From contig NZ_CAJQZC010000002.1 of NCBI RefSeq assembly GCF_907164555.1, positions 62,001 through 126,000 of the forward strand: DNA of 64,000 nt, given 5' to 3'. This DNA comes from Paraburkholderia saeva. Lineage in GTDB: Bacteria; Pseudomonadota; Gammaproteobacteria; Burkholderiales; Burkholderiaceae. Under the pieces are notes generated by a model, which saw only the letters and a program-made list of their open reading frames with translations, did no database searches and was not told the origin of the DNA. Position 1 is the first letter of the stretch. Every line of letters starts with the position of its first letter. The position numbers were made by a program, and so were the translations under genes. Below, piece by piece: positions 44,551 to 55,861 of the stretch.

Positions 44551-46866
44551 TCACTCCGCTTCGCGCACCGGCACCAGAATCTCGCGATTGCCGTTCGACG
44601 ACATCGCAGAAACGATGCCCGACTGCTCCATCTGTTCGAGGAGCCGCGCGGCGCGGTTGTAGCCGATACGCAGGTGCCGTTGCACCAGCGAAATCGATGC
44701 GCGACGGTTTTTGGTGACGATCTCGACCGCCTGATCGTAAAGAGGGTCCGACTCGCCGCCGGCCGCTCCGGTTCCCGCTGCGCCTGCGGAACCTTCGTCG
44801 CCCTCGCCCAGCACGCCGCCTTCAAGGATGCCTTCGATGTAGTTCGGCTCGCCCTGCTCCTTGAGCTTGTCGACGACGCGATGCACTTCCTCGTCCGACA
44901 CGAACGCGCCGTGTACGCGCACCGGCAGGCCGCTTCCCGGCGGCAGATACAGCATGTCGCCCATGCCGAGCAGCGATTCCGCGCCCTGCTGGTCGAGAAT
45001 CGTGCGCGAGTCGATCTTCGACGACACCTGGAACGCCATCCGTGTCGGCACGTTGGCCTTGATGAGGCCCGTGATGACGTCCACCGACGGACGCTGCGTC
45101 GCGAGAATCAGGTGAATGCCGGCCGCGCGCGCCTTCTGCGCGATCCGTGCGATCAGTTCCTCAACCTTTTTGCCGACCACCATCATCAGGTCGGCGAGTT
45201 CGTCGATCACGACGACGATGTTCGGCAGGCGCGTCAGCGGTTCTGCGTCGTCCGGCGTGAGGCTGAACGGATTCGGGATCTTTTCTTCGCGCTTCGTCGC
45301 TTCGTCGATCTTGTTGTTGTAGCCCGCTAGATTGCGCACGCCGAGCTTGCTCATCAGCTTGTACCGGCGCTCCATTTCAGCGACCGCCCAGTTGAGCGCG
45401 TGCCCGGCCTGACGCATGTCCGTCACAACCGGACACAGCAGATGCGGAATGCCTTCGTAGACGCTCATTTCGAGCATCTTCGGATCGATCAGGATCATGC
45501 GGACCTGGTCGGCGCTCGCCTTGTAGAGCAGCGACAGGATCATCGCGTTGATCCCGACCGACTTGCCCGAACCGGTCGTACCAGCCACCAGCAGGTGGGG
45601 CATCTTCGCGAGGTCGGCGCAGACCGGCTTGCCGCCGATGTCCTTGCCGAGGCCCATCGTCAGCGGCGAGGCGGCGTCGGCGTAGACGGCAGAGCCGAGA
45701 ATCTCGGACAAGGTCACCGTCTGGCGGCGCTGGTTCGGCAGTTCCAGCGCCATGAAATTCTTGCCCGGGATCGTCTCGACGACCCGGATCGACACGAGCG
45801 ACAGCGAGCGCGCCAGATCCTTCGCGAGACCGACGATCTGGCTGCCCTTCACGCCCGTCGCCGGCTCGATTTCGTAACGCGTGACGACCGGGCCCGGATA
45901 CGCCGCCACCACGCTCACATCGACGCCGAAATCCTTCAGCTTCTTTTCGATCAGGCGCGACGTGAATTCGAGCGTATCGGCGGAGATGGTTTCCTGCACG
46001 GCGGGCGCCGGATCCAGCAGCGAGATCGGCGGCAGCGTGGAATCGCCCGGCAGATCGGTGAAAAGCGGCACCTGACGCTCTTTCTCGACGCGCTCCGATT
46101 TCTCGGGCTTCACGACCGGCGGCACGATCATCACCGGCTCGTGCTCTTCGATGCGCACGCGGCCCTGCTCGACCTTGCCTTCGCGCTTGACGGCCGCGGC
46201 TTCGCCGAGCTTGCGGTCGCGGCCGGCTTCGCGGCGCAGCTTCGCGAACGTCACCGCAGAAATGATCGATTCGCCGACGCGCTCGCACACCGACAGCCAC
46301 GAAAAGCGGAAATACAACGACAGCCCGATCGCCAGCACGATCAGGAGCGCGAGCGTGCCGCCCGTGAAGCCGAGCGCGTGCGAGACACCATGCGCGACTG
46401 CTTCTCCGATCACGCCGCCCGGCGCGCGCGGCAACGGCACTTTCAGCGACCACATGCGCAGCGCTTCGATGCCGTCGCAGGCGAGCAGCACGAGTACGAA
46501 CGCGAACGCTTCGGCAAGCCAGCTGCTGTCGCGCGGCGCGTCTTCGTCGATGGCTTCGTGCTGGGTGATACGGCGATAGTTGGCGGAAATGCGCCGCGCG
46601 AGCAGGACAACCCACCAGTACGCGGACAATCCGAAGAGGAGCAGCAGGATATCGGACGTCCAGGCGCCGACGCGGCCGGCCCAGTTCGCGATGTGGTCGA
46701 CCTGTGCGGCGTGGGTCCAGCTGGGATCGCGCCGGGTGTAGCTGACGAGCGCCATGAGCAGGAAAACGCCGAGCGCGACCTGCAAGATCCAGCGGATTTC
46801 GGTGAAGAGGCGCGACATGCGATGCGGCAATGCCTGCGCGTTCGCGGAATAGGTAGCTTTTGCCAT
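44551..46866 (-). CDS. ftsK: DNA translocase FtsK
   Basis: A 771-residue protein, the compact form without a long linker. Four or five N-terminal membrane helices (residues ~25-210) anchor it at the septum. The motor has Walker [19 protein letters not shown] and Walker [20 protein letters not shown]. The C-terminal winged-helix gamma domain ([33 protein letters not shown]) reads KOPS sequences. It pumps DNA at the septum and activates XerCD for dimer resolution. It is divergent from trxB and upstream of lolA. Confidence 0.97.
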   Translation of the reverse strand: MAKATYSANAQALPHRMSRLFTEIRWILQVALGVFLLMALVSYTRRDPSWTHAAQVDHIANWAGRVGAWTSDILLLLFGLSAYWWVVLLARRISANYRRITQHEAIDEDAPRDSSWLAEAFAFVLVLLACDGIEALRMWSLKVPLPRAPGGVIGEAVAHGVSHALGFTGGTLALLIVLAIGLSLYFRFSWLSVCERVGESIISAVTFAKLRREAGRDRKLGEAAAVKREGKVEQGRVRIEEHEPVMIVPPVVKPEKSERVEKERQVPLFTDLPGDSTLPPISLLDPAPAVQETISADTLEFTSRLIEKKLKDFGVDVSVVAAYPGPVVTRYEIEPATGVKGSQIVGLAKDLARSLSLVSIRVVETIPGKNFMALELPNQRRQTVTLSEILGSAVYADAASPLTMGLGKDIGGKPVCADLAKMPHLLVAGTTGSGKSVGINAMILSLLYKASADQVRMILIDPKMLEMSVYEGIPHLLCPVVTDMRQAGHALNWAVAEMERRYKLMSKLGVRNLAGYNNKIDEATKREEKIPNPFSLTPDDAEPLTRLPNIVVVIDELADLMMVVGKKVEELIARIAQKARAAGIHLILATQRPSVDVITGLIKANVPTRMAFQVSSKIDSRTILDQQGAESLLGMGDMLYLPPGSGLPVRVHGAFVSDEEVHRVVDKLKEQGEPNYIEGILEGGVLGEGDEGSAGAAGTGAAGGESDPLYDQAVEIVTKNRRASISLVQRHLRIGYNRAARLLEQMEQSGIVSAMSSNGNREILVPVREAE

Positions 46867-48204
<1,338 letters not shown>

Positions 48205-48235
48205 AATAGCGTCAGGGCGCCACCCGACGCAGATC

Positions 48236-48270
48236 AAGGGCCGCGGCCGCGAGGCACGTGGCCCTTTTTG
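48236..48270 (+). terminator. trxB terminator
   Basis: AAGGGCCGCG (48236-48245) pairs with CGTGGCCCTT (48257-48266), one G-T wobble, followed by TTTG. It lies 32 bp after the trxB stop. Confidence 0.75.
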
Positions 48271-48351
48271 TATGTAACGCGGCGGGCGTCGTGCTGCTGC
48301 CCGTTGCTCCGTTCAAACGCTTTCTTTGCACCTGCCGCGCGACTCTCCGTC

Positions 48352-49137
48352 ATGCCGAAAAATCTGCCTCATCCGGGCGAACCGAAACGCCCCCGCTCTG
48401 CCCCTGCCGCGACACCGCGCGCGGAGGCGGCGCCGGGCGCGTCGAAAAAGCCGCTGCTCGATCCCGCCCCCGGCCTGGCCGGTCTCGGCGCATTGCGCGA
48501 AGCGTTGAAGGTCGACACGCAAAAACGCGAACGCGCACGCGTCGAAGCCGCTCAGGCAAAGCGCGAGGCTTCTGCCGACGCCGACCTGTTCCGCCGCGAG
48601 ATCGGCTCCGTGGCGCCGCTTGCCGTGCCGCCGCGCGCGACGCTGCCGCGCAACCCACCGCCTCCGCTGCCGGTCCAGACGAAACTCGACGAAGAAGCCG
48701 TCCTGCACGAAGCCATCTCCGACGAATACGATCCCGAGGTGCTGCTGGAAACCGACGAGACGCTGTCGTATTGCCGGCCGGGCGTGAGTCAGGAAGTCGT
48801 GCGCAAGCTGCGGCGCGGGGCGTGGATCGTGCAGGCACAGCTCGACCTGCACGGCATGCGTCGCGACGAAGCACGCGAGGCGCTCGCTGAATTCATCCGC
48901 GAATCGGTGAAGCGCGGGCTGCGCTGTCTGCGCGTGATTCACGGCAAGGGCCTCGGCTCGGTCGGCAAGGAGCCGGTGCTGAAGGGCAAGGTGCGCGCGT
49001 GGCTCGTCCAGAAATCGGAAGTGATCGCGTTCTGTCAGGCCCGTCCGCATGACGGCGGCGCAGGCGCCGTGCTCGTGCTGCTGCAGCCTGCCGCCGTGGC
49101 CGCCCATCACTGGCATCCCGACCCGACCAAACCGTGA
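48352..49137 (+). CDS. Smr-domain (MutS2 C-terminal-like) protein
   Basis: A 261-residue protein from ATG 48352 (upstream frame overlaps the terminator). The N-terminal ~100 residues are disordered and Pro/Ala-rich. The C-terminal Smr domain reads AQLDLHGMRRDEAREALAEF, RCLRVIHGKGLGS and LVQKSEVIAFCQARPHDGGA, with the LDxH and HGxG motifs of Smr nucleases intact (YdaL/SmrA-like). Such proteins nick branched or ribosome-associated nucleic acid. It lies between trxB and the TRIC channel, on the same strand as both. Confidence 0.88.
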   Translation: MPKNLPHPGEPKRPRSAPAATPRAEAAPGASKKPLLDPAPGLAGLGALREALKVDTQKRERARVEAAQAKREASADADLFRREIGSVAPLAVPPRATLPRNPPPPLPVQTKLDEEAVLHEAISDEYDPEVLLETDETLSYCRPGVSQEVVRKLRRGAWIVQAQLDLHGMRRDEAREALAEFIRESVKRGLRCLRVIHGKGLGSVGKEPVLKGKVRAWLVQKSEVIAFCQARPHDGGAGAVLVLLQPAAVAAHHWHPDPTKP

Positions 49138-49150
49138 TGGAGCGTCATTG

Positions 49151-49771
49151 ATGCATCCGAGGCTCACGCTCGCGCTCGCCATCATGGAAGCGATTGCGAT
49201 CATGGCGTATTCAATTTCCGGGTTTATCGAAGCAAGAACGCGACGCCTCGACGCAGTCGGGACTTTTCTGGTCGCGCTGGCCACTGCATTCGGTGGCGGA
49301 ACGATACGCGACGTGCTGCTCGAACGACGCCCGTTCTACTGGGTCCAGCACCAGAACTATGTGCTGGTGATTTTCGTGATGTCGCTGTTTGCGCCGATGA
49401 CGTTTCGCGCCATCTCACGGGTGATTTCCGAGCGCGTGTTGCTGGTGGCGGACGCGATCGGCCTCGGACTCTTCAGCGTTTCGGGGACGTCGCTTGCGCT
49501 CGACGCGCAGATGCCATGGTTCACGTCCGTGATGATGGGCGTATTGACCGGCGTCTTTGGCGGCGTGATCCGCGACGTGCTGTGCAATGAAGTGCCGCTC
49601 ATCCTGCGCGATTCGAGGCCATACGCGACGTGCGCGTTTGTCGGATGCTGGATTTACGTGCTGCTCGATTACGTGAACTTCGATACCGTTTATAGCGTGC
49701 TGATCGCCACTGCGTTCATCCTCGTCGCGCGGCTTGCGACGTTCAAGCTGGACATGCGCTTGCCGCACTGA
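49151..49771 (+). CDS. TRIC-type (UPF0126, YadS/YicG-like) channel protein
   Basis: A 206-residue membrane protein; ATG 49151 is used since the longer frame overlaps the Smr gene. It shows two similar halves of three helices each, with the glycine-rich GGGTIRDVLLERRPFYW in the first and GGVIRDVLCNEVPLILR in the second, the signature of prokaryotic trimeric intracellular cation channels. Potassium-type conduction is known for characterised relatives; the physiological role is unclear. It follows the Smr gene by 13 bp, so the two are likely co-transcribed. Confidence 0.9.
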   Translation: MHPRLTLALAIMEAIAIMAYSISGFIEARTRRLDAVGTFLVALATAFGGGTIRDVLLERRPFYWVQHQNYVLVIFVMSLFAPMTFRAISRVISERVLLVADAIGLGLFSVSGTSLALDAQMPWFTSVMMGVLTGVFGGVIRDVLCNEVPLILRDSRPYATCAFVGCWIYVLLDYVNFDTVYSVLIATAFILVARLATFKLDMRLPH

Positions 49772-49780
49772 AGCGGCGCC

Positions 49781-51187
49781 TTAGCGAAGGACGGCAAACG
49801 TCAGCACAAAGCGCGTGCCCCACGGTTCGCTTTCCGCATGCACGCTGCCACCATGCAGCTCCATGATCGTGCGCACGATCGCAAGACCGAGCCCCGTCGA
49901 TCCGCTCACCGACGTGCCCCCAGTGCGCGACGGATCGGCGCGGTAGAAGCGGTCGAAGACGCGCTCCAGTAACGCCGGATCGAGCGGAACACCTTCGTTT
50001 GCAACGGCCACGCGCACCGCGTCCGGGAGGGCCTCGACCGACAACGTGATCTCCCCGTCACGCGGCGTATAGCGCACCGCGTTGGCAAGCAGATTGCTCA
50101 CCGCGCGCCGGAACAGTTCGACATCCGCCTTGATCTCGCCGTGACCCGTGACGCGGATTCGCACGCCCGCGTCCTCCGCGATACCTTCGAAATATTCCGC
50201 GATTCTCAGCAATTCCGCGTCCACCTGAAATGTGACGAGATGCCTGGAAAAATGAGGATGCTCGGCGCGCGCGAGAAACAGCACGTTTTCGATCATCCGC
50301 GAAAGACGGTCGCATTCTTCGAGGTTCGATGCGAGCGCCGCCTGGTAGTCCTCACTCGAACGCGGCCGTGCGAGCACGACTTCGGTTGCGCCGCGCAGAT
50401 TGGCGAGCGGCGTGCGCATGTCGTGCGCGAGATCGGTCGTGTATCCCGAGAGCCGGTTAAAGCCGTGCTCAAACCTGGCAAACATGCCGTTAAGCGAGCT
50501 CACCAGCGTTTCGAATTCTCGTGGCACCCGGCGCACCTTGATACGCGAGCCGAGATGTTCGACCGTAAAGTTCGCCGCACTCCGGGCAATCGCGCGCAAC
50601 GGCCTCAGCGAACTGCGGACCACCAGATAGCTCATCAGAAACGCAAGCAATGCGCCCGCGGCGCCCGCCTGCAGCAGCCGGTTTTTGTACCTTTGCAGAA
50701 GCAGGCTCCGGTCGCTCATGTCGCGCATCACGACAATTCTCACGTTCGTGCCGTCGACCAGTTTCGCTTCCGTCGCGACGCGCCGATACGGCACGCCATC
50801 GCGCGCGGTCATCGCCTTGATCGCGTCCGACGTGATCCGCTCCGCGGCGGCGAGGCTGGTATGCGGCCACATGAGCCGTGCCGCAGTGGAAAAGTTGTGC
50901 TCGAAAAGCACGTGGCCGCTCAGGTCCGTTACTTCCGCCGAAAGTGATGTGTTGCCGAGCACCTGGCTTTCGAGCCGGGCCTGATGGCCGGTGACGTCGT
51001 CGATGCTTTGCAGTTCCTCCGTCAGGCGACGCAGGTGCCGCGCCGCCAGCACGATGTCCTGATCGCCCTGCGTGCTCGTCTCCCTGGCTAGCATCATGTA
51101 TACATAACTTCCGACCAGTGCGAACACCGCCAGCGTAGTGACGGCAAAGGCAAGCGCGAGCGTTGTCGTCAGCGACCGGTTACGCAT
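49781..51187 (-). CDS. Sensor histidine kinase, CusS/CzcS-like
   Basis: A 468-residue inner-membrane kinase. Helix 1 (residues ~8-32) and helix 2 (AAGALLAFLMSYLVV) flank a ~140-residue periplasmic sensor. HAMP is followed by the phosphoacceptor AHDMRTPLANLRGATE, the N box NLLANAVRYTPRDGE and the G boxes STGLGLAIVRTIMELHGG. The layout is that of heavy-metal sensor kinases. The ATG shares one base with the response-regulator stop, so the two are coupled. No metal-efflux genes are adjacent, so the stimulus is uncertain. Confidence 0.92.
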   Translation of the reverse strand: MRNRSLTTTLALAFAVTTLAVFALVGSYVYMMLARETSTQGDQDIVLAARHLRRLTEELQSIDDVTGHQARLESQVLGNTSLSAEVTDLSGHVLFEHNFSTAARLMWPHTSLAAAERITSDAIKAMTARDGVPYRRVATEAKLVDGTNVRIVVMRDMSDRSLLLQRYKNRLLQAGAAGALLAFLMSYLVVRSSLRPLRAIARSAANFTVEHLGSRIKVRRVPREFETLVSSLNGMFARFEHGFNRLSGYTTDLAHDMRTPLANLRGATEVVLARPRSSEDYQAALASNLEECDRLSRMIENVLFLARAEHPHFSRHLVTFQVDAELLRIAEYFEGIAEDAGVRIRVTGHGEIKADVELFRRAVSNLLANAVRYTPRDGEITLSVEALPDAVRVAVANEGVPLDPALLERVFDRFYRADPSRTGGTSVSGSTGLGLAIVRTIMELHGGSVHAESEPWGTRFVLTFAVLR

Positions 51188-51864
51188 CAGTCGTCTTCCT
51201 TCGTGTCGATCACGTAGCCCACGCCGCGCACCGTCTTGATGAGCTTGACGTCGAACTCATCGTCGACCTTGGCGCGCAAGCGGCGCACCGCGACCTCGAC
51301 CACGTTCGTGTCGCTGTCGAAGTTCATGTCCCACACGTAGGACGCGATCTGCGTGCGGCTCAGCACCTCTCCCTGCTTGCGGGCGAGCAGTTGCAGCAGC
51401 GCGAACTCGCGTGGCGTCAGGTCGATCCGTTTGCCCGCGCGACGCACCTTGCGGCGCGTCACGTCGATCTCCAGATCGGCCACCGCCAGCAGGTCGCTCT
51501 CGCGCGGCGGCCCGCGACGCGCCAGCGTGCGAACCCGCGCCAGCAGTTCGACGAACGCGAACGGCTTCACCAGATAGTCGTCGCCGCCCAGTTCCAGCCC
51601 GTGCACGCGGTCGCTCACGTCGTCGCGCGCGGTCAGGAACAGCACCGGCGTGTCCTTCGATACGCGCAGGTTCTTGAGGACGGTCCAGCCGTCCATGGTC
51701 GGCAGCATCACGTCGAGCACGATGACGTCGTAGTTTTCTTCCTTCGCGAGAATCAGGCCTTCCGCGCCGTCAGCCGCGCTGTCGACGGAAAAGCCCGCCT
51801 CTTCCAGACCCTTGCGGATATAGGCAAGCGCCTTCTGCTCGTCTTCAATAACCAGAACCCTCAT
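51187..51864 (-). CDS. OmpR-family response regulator, CusR-like
   Basis: A 225-residue regulator from ATG 51864 (a longer frame to 51972 is unsupported). The receiver domain begins [20 protein letters not shown], with phosphorylatable Asp in [14 protein letters not shown], Thr in FLTARDD and Lys in [10 protein letters not shown]. The winged-helix output domain has [20 protein letters not shown] and [25 protein letters not shown]. It is the heavy-metal-response subgroup by pattern. First gene of a two-gene operon with the kinase. Confidence 0.94.
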   Translation of the reverse strand: MRVLVIEDEQKALAYIRKGLEEAGFSVDSAADGAEGLILAKEENYDVIVLDVMLPTMDGWTVLKNLRVSKDTPVLFLTARDDVSDRVHGLELGGDDYLVKPFAFVELLARVRTLARRGPPRESDLLAVADLEIDVTRRKVRRAGKRIDLTPREFALLQLLARKQGEVLSRTQIASYVWDMNFDSDTNVVEVAVRRLRAKVDDEFDVKLIKTVRGVGYVIDTKEDD

Positions 51865-52005
51865 GTCAGCCTCGCTGCAATGTTCTGTTCCGCCCGAAAG
51901 CATAGTACGTCGATCCTGCATCTGTGCGCCGCGTCGACGTTCATGTCGGCGCGGCGCGTGGTTCATCTTCATGCTGCGTGCCGGCCTGCAGCGCGCTTCG
52001 ACACA

Positions 52006-52800
52006 TTAGCCCTGCGCGTGCTGCGCCGCGTCTTCGATCACCTTGGCGACTTCCTTCGGCCGGGATTCGTAGACCGAATGGCTCGCGCCGGGAATCACGG
52101 TCACGTGGCTGTGCGCGCGAGCGTAGTACCAGCGTTCGAGGTCCGGATTGATGATCCTGTCATCCGCCGCGACGATGCCCCAGCTCGGCTTTGTCGTCCA
52201 CGCGGCCGCCGACATCGGCGTCGAGAACACTTTTGCGGCCGTCAGGATCTGCGAATGGGATTCGAACACGGCCTGCTTGTGCGACAGATCGGCGGCGAAG
52301 TCCTGTGGGAACACCGACGGGTTCAGATACGTGTACCCGTCGTCGGTCTTTTTGATCGCGTCGGGTTGCTTCGACGTGTAGCCAGGCATGCCCTTGCCGA
52401 GCGCGCTTTCATCTTCGCCGACTGCCGGCGCGTGCGCGGCGACGTACACCAGTCCCACGACGTTCGGGGCCTCGCCCGCTTCCGTGATGACCGAGCCGCC
52501 GTAGCTGTGCGCGACGAGGATGGTCGGGCCATCCTGCAAGGCGAGCACGCGACGCGTTGCGGCCACGTCATCTTCAAGTGAGGTCAGCGGCTCTTCGACG
52601 AGGCTGACGTGGTAACCGTCTTTGGTCAGGATGTCGTAGACCGGCTTCCAGCCGGAACCATCGACCCATGCGCCGTGCACCAGAACGATGTTTTTGACGG
52701 GACGGTGGGTGGGCTGGGCATCCTGCGCCATCGCGCCGGTCGAGCCCAGCAGGCACGCCGACATGGCGAGCGCCGAAGCAGCAGAAGACATTAAATTCAC
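52006..52800 (-). CDS. Exported alpha/beta hydrolase
   Basis: A 264-residue enzyme. GTG 52800 has GGAG six bases upstream; GTG 52812 is in frame but lacks one. The signal peptide ends at GAMAQD. The oxyanion strand is NIVLVHGAWVDGSGW, the nucleophile elbow is LVAHSYGGSV (Ser), the acid is likely in IVAADDRIINP and the base His is in IPGASHSVYES. It is the short alpha/beta-hydrolase group often annotated as esterase or salicylate-esterase-like. The substrate is unknown and it is predicted periplasmic. Confidence 0.87.
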   Translation of the reverse strand: MNLMSSAASALAMSACLLGSTGAMAQDAQPTHRPVKNIVLVHGAWVDGSGWKPVYDILTKDGYHVSLVEEPLTSLEDDVAATRRVLALQDGPTILVAHSYGGSVITEAGEAPNVVGLVYVAAHAPAVGEDESALGKGMPGYTSKQPDAIKKTDDGYTYLNPSVFPQDFAADLSHKQAVFESHSQILTAAKVFSTPMSAAAWTTKPSWGIVAADDRIINPDLERWYYARAHSHVTVIPGASHSVYESRPKEVAKVIEDAAQHAQG

Positions 52801-52922
52801 TGGAATCTCCACTTTTCGATGAAAAAGAAATCGTGTTGTTCGAATCAGGCCGCGCGCAGGGCTTCCAGAGGAAGCGCCGTCCCGTGCGTGACTTTTGAAG
52901 CACGGGACGAGGCGCGCGCCAT

Positions 52923-53288
52923 TCAGCTACCGAAGTACGTATTGCAGAAGCTGACCGGACCGACGCACGCCGGTTGCATCGACGTATGCATCGGTGCGGT
53001 GCGAACCGGTGCGCCTGCCGCCGAGGTGCCGTTCTGCGCGACGCCGCCATACGCCTGCGTCGCCTGTTGCGCGGTTTCCTGAGCGGCGACCTTCGCTTCG
53101 GCAGCCTGAATGTCGGCCGGATAGTTGGCGTCGTCAGCGGCCGACGGGTTGTAGCCGGCCTGTTCGAGGCGCACGAGATCGGCGCGGACTTCTGCACGTG
53201 TCACAGGCGCATTCGACTGAGCGAAGCTGACAACAGGAGCGGCCAGGGAACCAGCGGCGAGTGCGAGGCAAACGAGAATCTTCTTCAT
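52923..53288 (-). CDS. DUF4148 exported small protein
   Basis: A 121-residue protein from ATG 53288 with GGAG eight bases upstream. The signal peptide MKKILVCLALAAGSLAAPVV ends at SFAQ. The mature start VTRAEVRADLVRLEQAGYNP, followed by NYPADIQAAEAKVAAQ, is the DUF4148 signature, a family abundant in Burkholderiaceae and without known function. The C-terminus has two cysteines (PACVGPVSFC). It is probably periplasmic. Confidence 0.88.
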   Translation of the reverse strand: MKKILVCLALAAGSLAAPVVSFAQSNAPVTRAEVRADLVRLEQAGYNPSAADDANYPADIQAAEAKVAAQETAQQATQAYGGVAQNGTSAAGAPVRTAPMHTSMQPACVGPVSFCNTYFGS

Positions 53289-53621
53289 GATCAAAACTCC
53301 TTCAATGAGTACGATGAATTAACGGGCATCGATTGCCCACTACGGGTACTGCCTGTAACAACCCGTGTTTAACCGGGACTTTCTGGTTCCAGAATCACGA
53401 AACCGGTTGGCTCTCACGGTTGCAAACACGTCGACGCTGCCGCTATTTCAGTAACCGTCACAACAATCTGTTTCCGTTTCTTTCTGTGAGCGTCTGGGTG
53501 TCATATTGCGGTTTTGATGCTGACGCGAAACCGACCGTTTGATTACAAAATTGATAGATTTGGATGGGGTCGCGACGGGAGGAACAGCGGCGGCGATCTC
53601 GCGGATGGCGTCTTGACCGCT
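53289..53621. other. Intergenic, nothing recognised
   Basis: A 333-bp gap upstream of the DUF4148 gene. It is more AT-rich than its flanks near 53,440-53,560, as expected for a promoter region, but I see no clear boxes, hairpins or genes. Confidence 0.3.
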
Positions 53622-54377
53622 TCAGGAGTTGAGCGAACGTCTCTGCAATCTGCGACGTTCAAGCGCGTTGCGCAGTTGCCCTGCGATAAACGCGCTGACG
53701 ATGAGTGACAGATACAACGCGACGAGATCGTGACGCCACGCATTCAGCTCGAGTTGATGCGCAACGAGCTTCGGATCGGGGGACGGGAGCATGACGCTCT
53801 TCGCCTCGACGGCCCGCATCATCCGGATAAAGCCGACTGCCGAAAGCAGCGGCAACAGCACGACCAGCGAGACAAGCGCAGGCTTCATGCGGCGCGCCCA
53901 CGTGAAGTGGCGCAAGCGAAACCATAGCCCGAGGCATCCGTGTATCCATCCGGGCGCGAGCAGTGCAAGTTGCAGGCCCTGTGTGCCGCTCGTCAGCAGC
54001 AGGATGACGACTCGCTCGTAGTCAGGCTCAAAGCCATAGAGCGAAGACGCGAGCCGGGTCGTCACCGCGTGACGGACAAGCAGTAACGGCAGGCTGAGGC
54101 CGGCCCAGAGGCGAACCCAGTCGCCCAAGGGTAACGTCCAGTGACGGCGCATGTAGATCGTGCGCATTGCCAGCGCGAAATGCAGCGCCGTCGCGCCGTA
54201 CAGCGCGATCGTTCCAGGCGGGCTGCGCCAGATCCAGAGCGCGAGTACGAGACCGCGTCCGGCAAGTTCGAGCGACCAGATGCCAAGCGCGTGATTGATC
54301 AGATGAAGCAGGAGATAGATCAACAGCACCACGCCCGACCCCAGCTGCAATCGACGCAGCAGCGATTGCGCCTTCAT
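53622..54377 (-). CDS. Cytochrome b-like membrane anchor (adenylate-cyclase N-terminal type)
   Basis: A 251-residue protein with six or so membrane helices. Histidines are placed as in heme-anchoring bundles of succinate-dehydrogenase-C type (YLLLHLINHALGIW; ALHFALAMRTIYMRRHW; LRHFTWARR). The pattern resembles the membrane module that precedes ferredoxin and adenylate-cyclase domains in some proteobacterial cyclases. Here the protein ends after the last helix and a basic tail (ERRRLQRRSLNS), with no cyclase following. It overlaps the upstream 97-residue gene by four bases. It is either a stand-alone membrane heme protein or a truncated cyclase. Confidence 0.6.
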   Translation of the reverse strand: MKAQSLLRRLQLGSGVVLLIYLLLHLINHALGIWSLELAGRGLVLALWIWRSPPGTIALYGATALHFALAMRTIYMRRHWTLPLGDWVRLWAGLSLPLLLVRHAVTTRLASSLYGFEPDYERVVILLLTSGTQGLQLALLAPGWIHGCLGLWFRLRHFTWARRMKPALVSLVVLLPLLSAVGFIRMMRAVEAKSVMLPSPDPKLVAHQLELNAWRHDLVALYLSLIVSAFIAGQLRNALERRRLQRRSLNS

Positions 54378-54664
54378 GCCTGCTGCCGTCGAATGATGTA
54401 CGTCATGCGGCGATCAATCGCCGCCCTGCCGCCGGATCTCTCCACAGCTTTAATTAAACCGTGGCGTAGTTGCCCGGGTAGATCGACCGTTGAAGACCGA
54501 AGCACAGCGGCGTCATGCTGATTCGCTGCGCACTGACGCACTGCTTCGGCGAATCGCTGCAATGCCGATATCGAACCGCAAACGCTTTGATATTCCTCGC
54601 GGCCGATCCTGCCGTCGAGTATGACGGCCAGTCCCGATGCACGGGCCATGTCGACGATGTCCAT
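54374..54664 (-). CDS. Small hypothetical protein
   Basis: A 96-residue protein (MDIVDMARASGLAVILDGRI, GREEYQSVCGSISALQRFAE) starting at ATG 54664; GTG 54673 is in frame. Its stop overlaps the start of the membrane anchor gene (ATGA), so they form an operon. No family is recognised. Codon pattern and coupling support a real gene. Confidence 0.5.
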   Translation of the reverse strand: MDIVDMARASGLAVILDGRIGREEYQSVCGSISALQRFAEAVRQCAANQHDAAVLRSSTVDLPGQLRHGLIKAVERSGGRAAIDRRMTYIIRRQQA

Positions 54665-54893
54665 TCCGATCACCCATTTTGTGTGTGTCCCGCTTGCAGG
54701 ACCGTGGGCGTGCGCTGGATATTCCCCGATCTAACCGATGGCAACCAGAGCAGGAAAGCGCGGGTCAGCGAGGCGATATCTCAGGGTGGAATAAAACTGA
54801 CGTCGCGACGGTATTCACATCCAGACCGGACACGAAGGCCCGCTGGATGAGCTGGCGGATGACCTTCTCCGGAACTCAAGTCGAGAGGAAACC

Positions 54894-55829
54894 ATGTCGT
54901 CAGATCTTCCTTCCCAGCCTTCGCGCCGCAACGCGCTGAAGTGTCTCGCTTTCGGTGGCGCGGGCACTTTGTTTGTACTTTCAGGTGGCGTCCTGACGCC
55001 GGTGCAGCTTGCCCTCGGCGCCAGTCCTGAAGAGATGTCGGGCACGCCGCTCTTCCTGCAGATCAGCGACTCGCACATTGGCTTCAACAAGGAAGCCAAT
55101 CCGGATGTTGCGGGCACGCTCAGGCAGACGATCGCGTACGTCAACGCGATGCCGGTCAAGCCGGCCCTGACGATTCACACGGGCGATATCACCCATCTTT
55201 CCAAACCGGCCGAGTTCGACCTCGCGGCCCAGTTGATGTCAGAGCTGAAGATCACCGAGTTGCATACCGTGCCGGGTGAACATGATGTGACAGACGGACC
55301 TGGAACCGAGTACTTCAGCCGCTTCGGCAAGGCCTCGGACAACAGGGGCTATTACAGCTTCGACCACAACGGCGTGCACTTCGTCGGGCTCGTCAACGTG
55401 ATGCATTTCAAGCCGAATGGCCTCGGTGGCCTTGGCGACGAACAGCTTGAGTGGCTGGAAAGCGATCTGAAGGGACGCTCGTCCAGCACGCCGATCGTCG
55501 TCTTTGCACACATGCCGATGTGGACGATTTACGAGCCGTGGGGCTGGGGCACGGGCGACGCCGGCCAGGCGATGAGCTATCTGAAGCGCTTTGGTTCGGT
55601 CACGGTGCTGAACGGCCATATCCATCAGATCGTTTCGAAGGTCGAAGGGAATATCACCTTCCATACCGCGCGCTCGACCGCCTATCCGCAACCGACTGCT
55701 GGAAATGGCCCGGGGCCAGGGCCGCTTGTTGTGCCCAGCGATCAGCTTCCGAAGATGCTGGGTGTAACCAGCATTACGGTTTCGCAGCATCCGCTTAAGG
55801 CGACGCTGGCTGATACGACGCTTGTTTGA
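54894..55829 (+). CDS. Tat-exported calcineurin-like metallophosphoesterase
   Basis: A 311-residue protein with a Tat-type signal (SRRNALKCLAFGGAGTLFVL, cleavage near ALGAS). Metal-site motifs in order: LQISDSHIG (D-x-H), HTGDITHL (GD), VPGEHDVTD (GNHD with Glu replacing Asn), VVFAHMPMW (His) and LNGHIHQIV (GHxH). GAGG lies five bases before the ATG. The Glu in place of the catalytic Asn of GNHD is unusual and might alter activity. It forms an operon with the cupredoxin gene 33 bp downstream, so both act in the periplasm. Confidence 0.88.
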   Translation: MSSDLPSQPSRRNALKCLAFGGAGTLFVLSGGVLTPVQLALGASPEEMSGTPLFLQISDSHIGFNKEANPDVAGTLRQTIAYVNAMPVKPALTIHTGDITHLSKPAEFDLAAQLMSELKITELHTVPGEHDVTDGPGTEYFSRFGKASDNRGYYSFDHNGVHFVGLVNVMHFKPNGLGGLGDEQLEWLESDLKGRSSSTPIVVFAHMPMWTIYEPWGWGTGDAGQAMSYLKRFGSVTVLNGHIHQIVSKVEGNITFHTARSTAYPQPTAGNGPGPGPLVVPSDQLPKMLGVTSITVSQHPLKATLADTTLV

Positions 55830-55861
55830 TTTTTTTCTGGCTTATTGCGAGGGACCAACTT

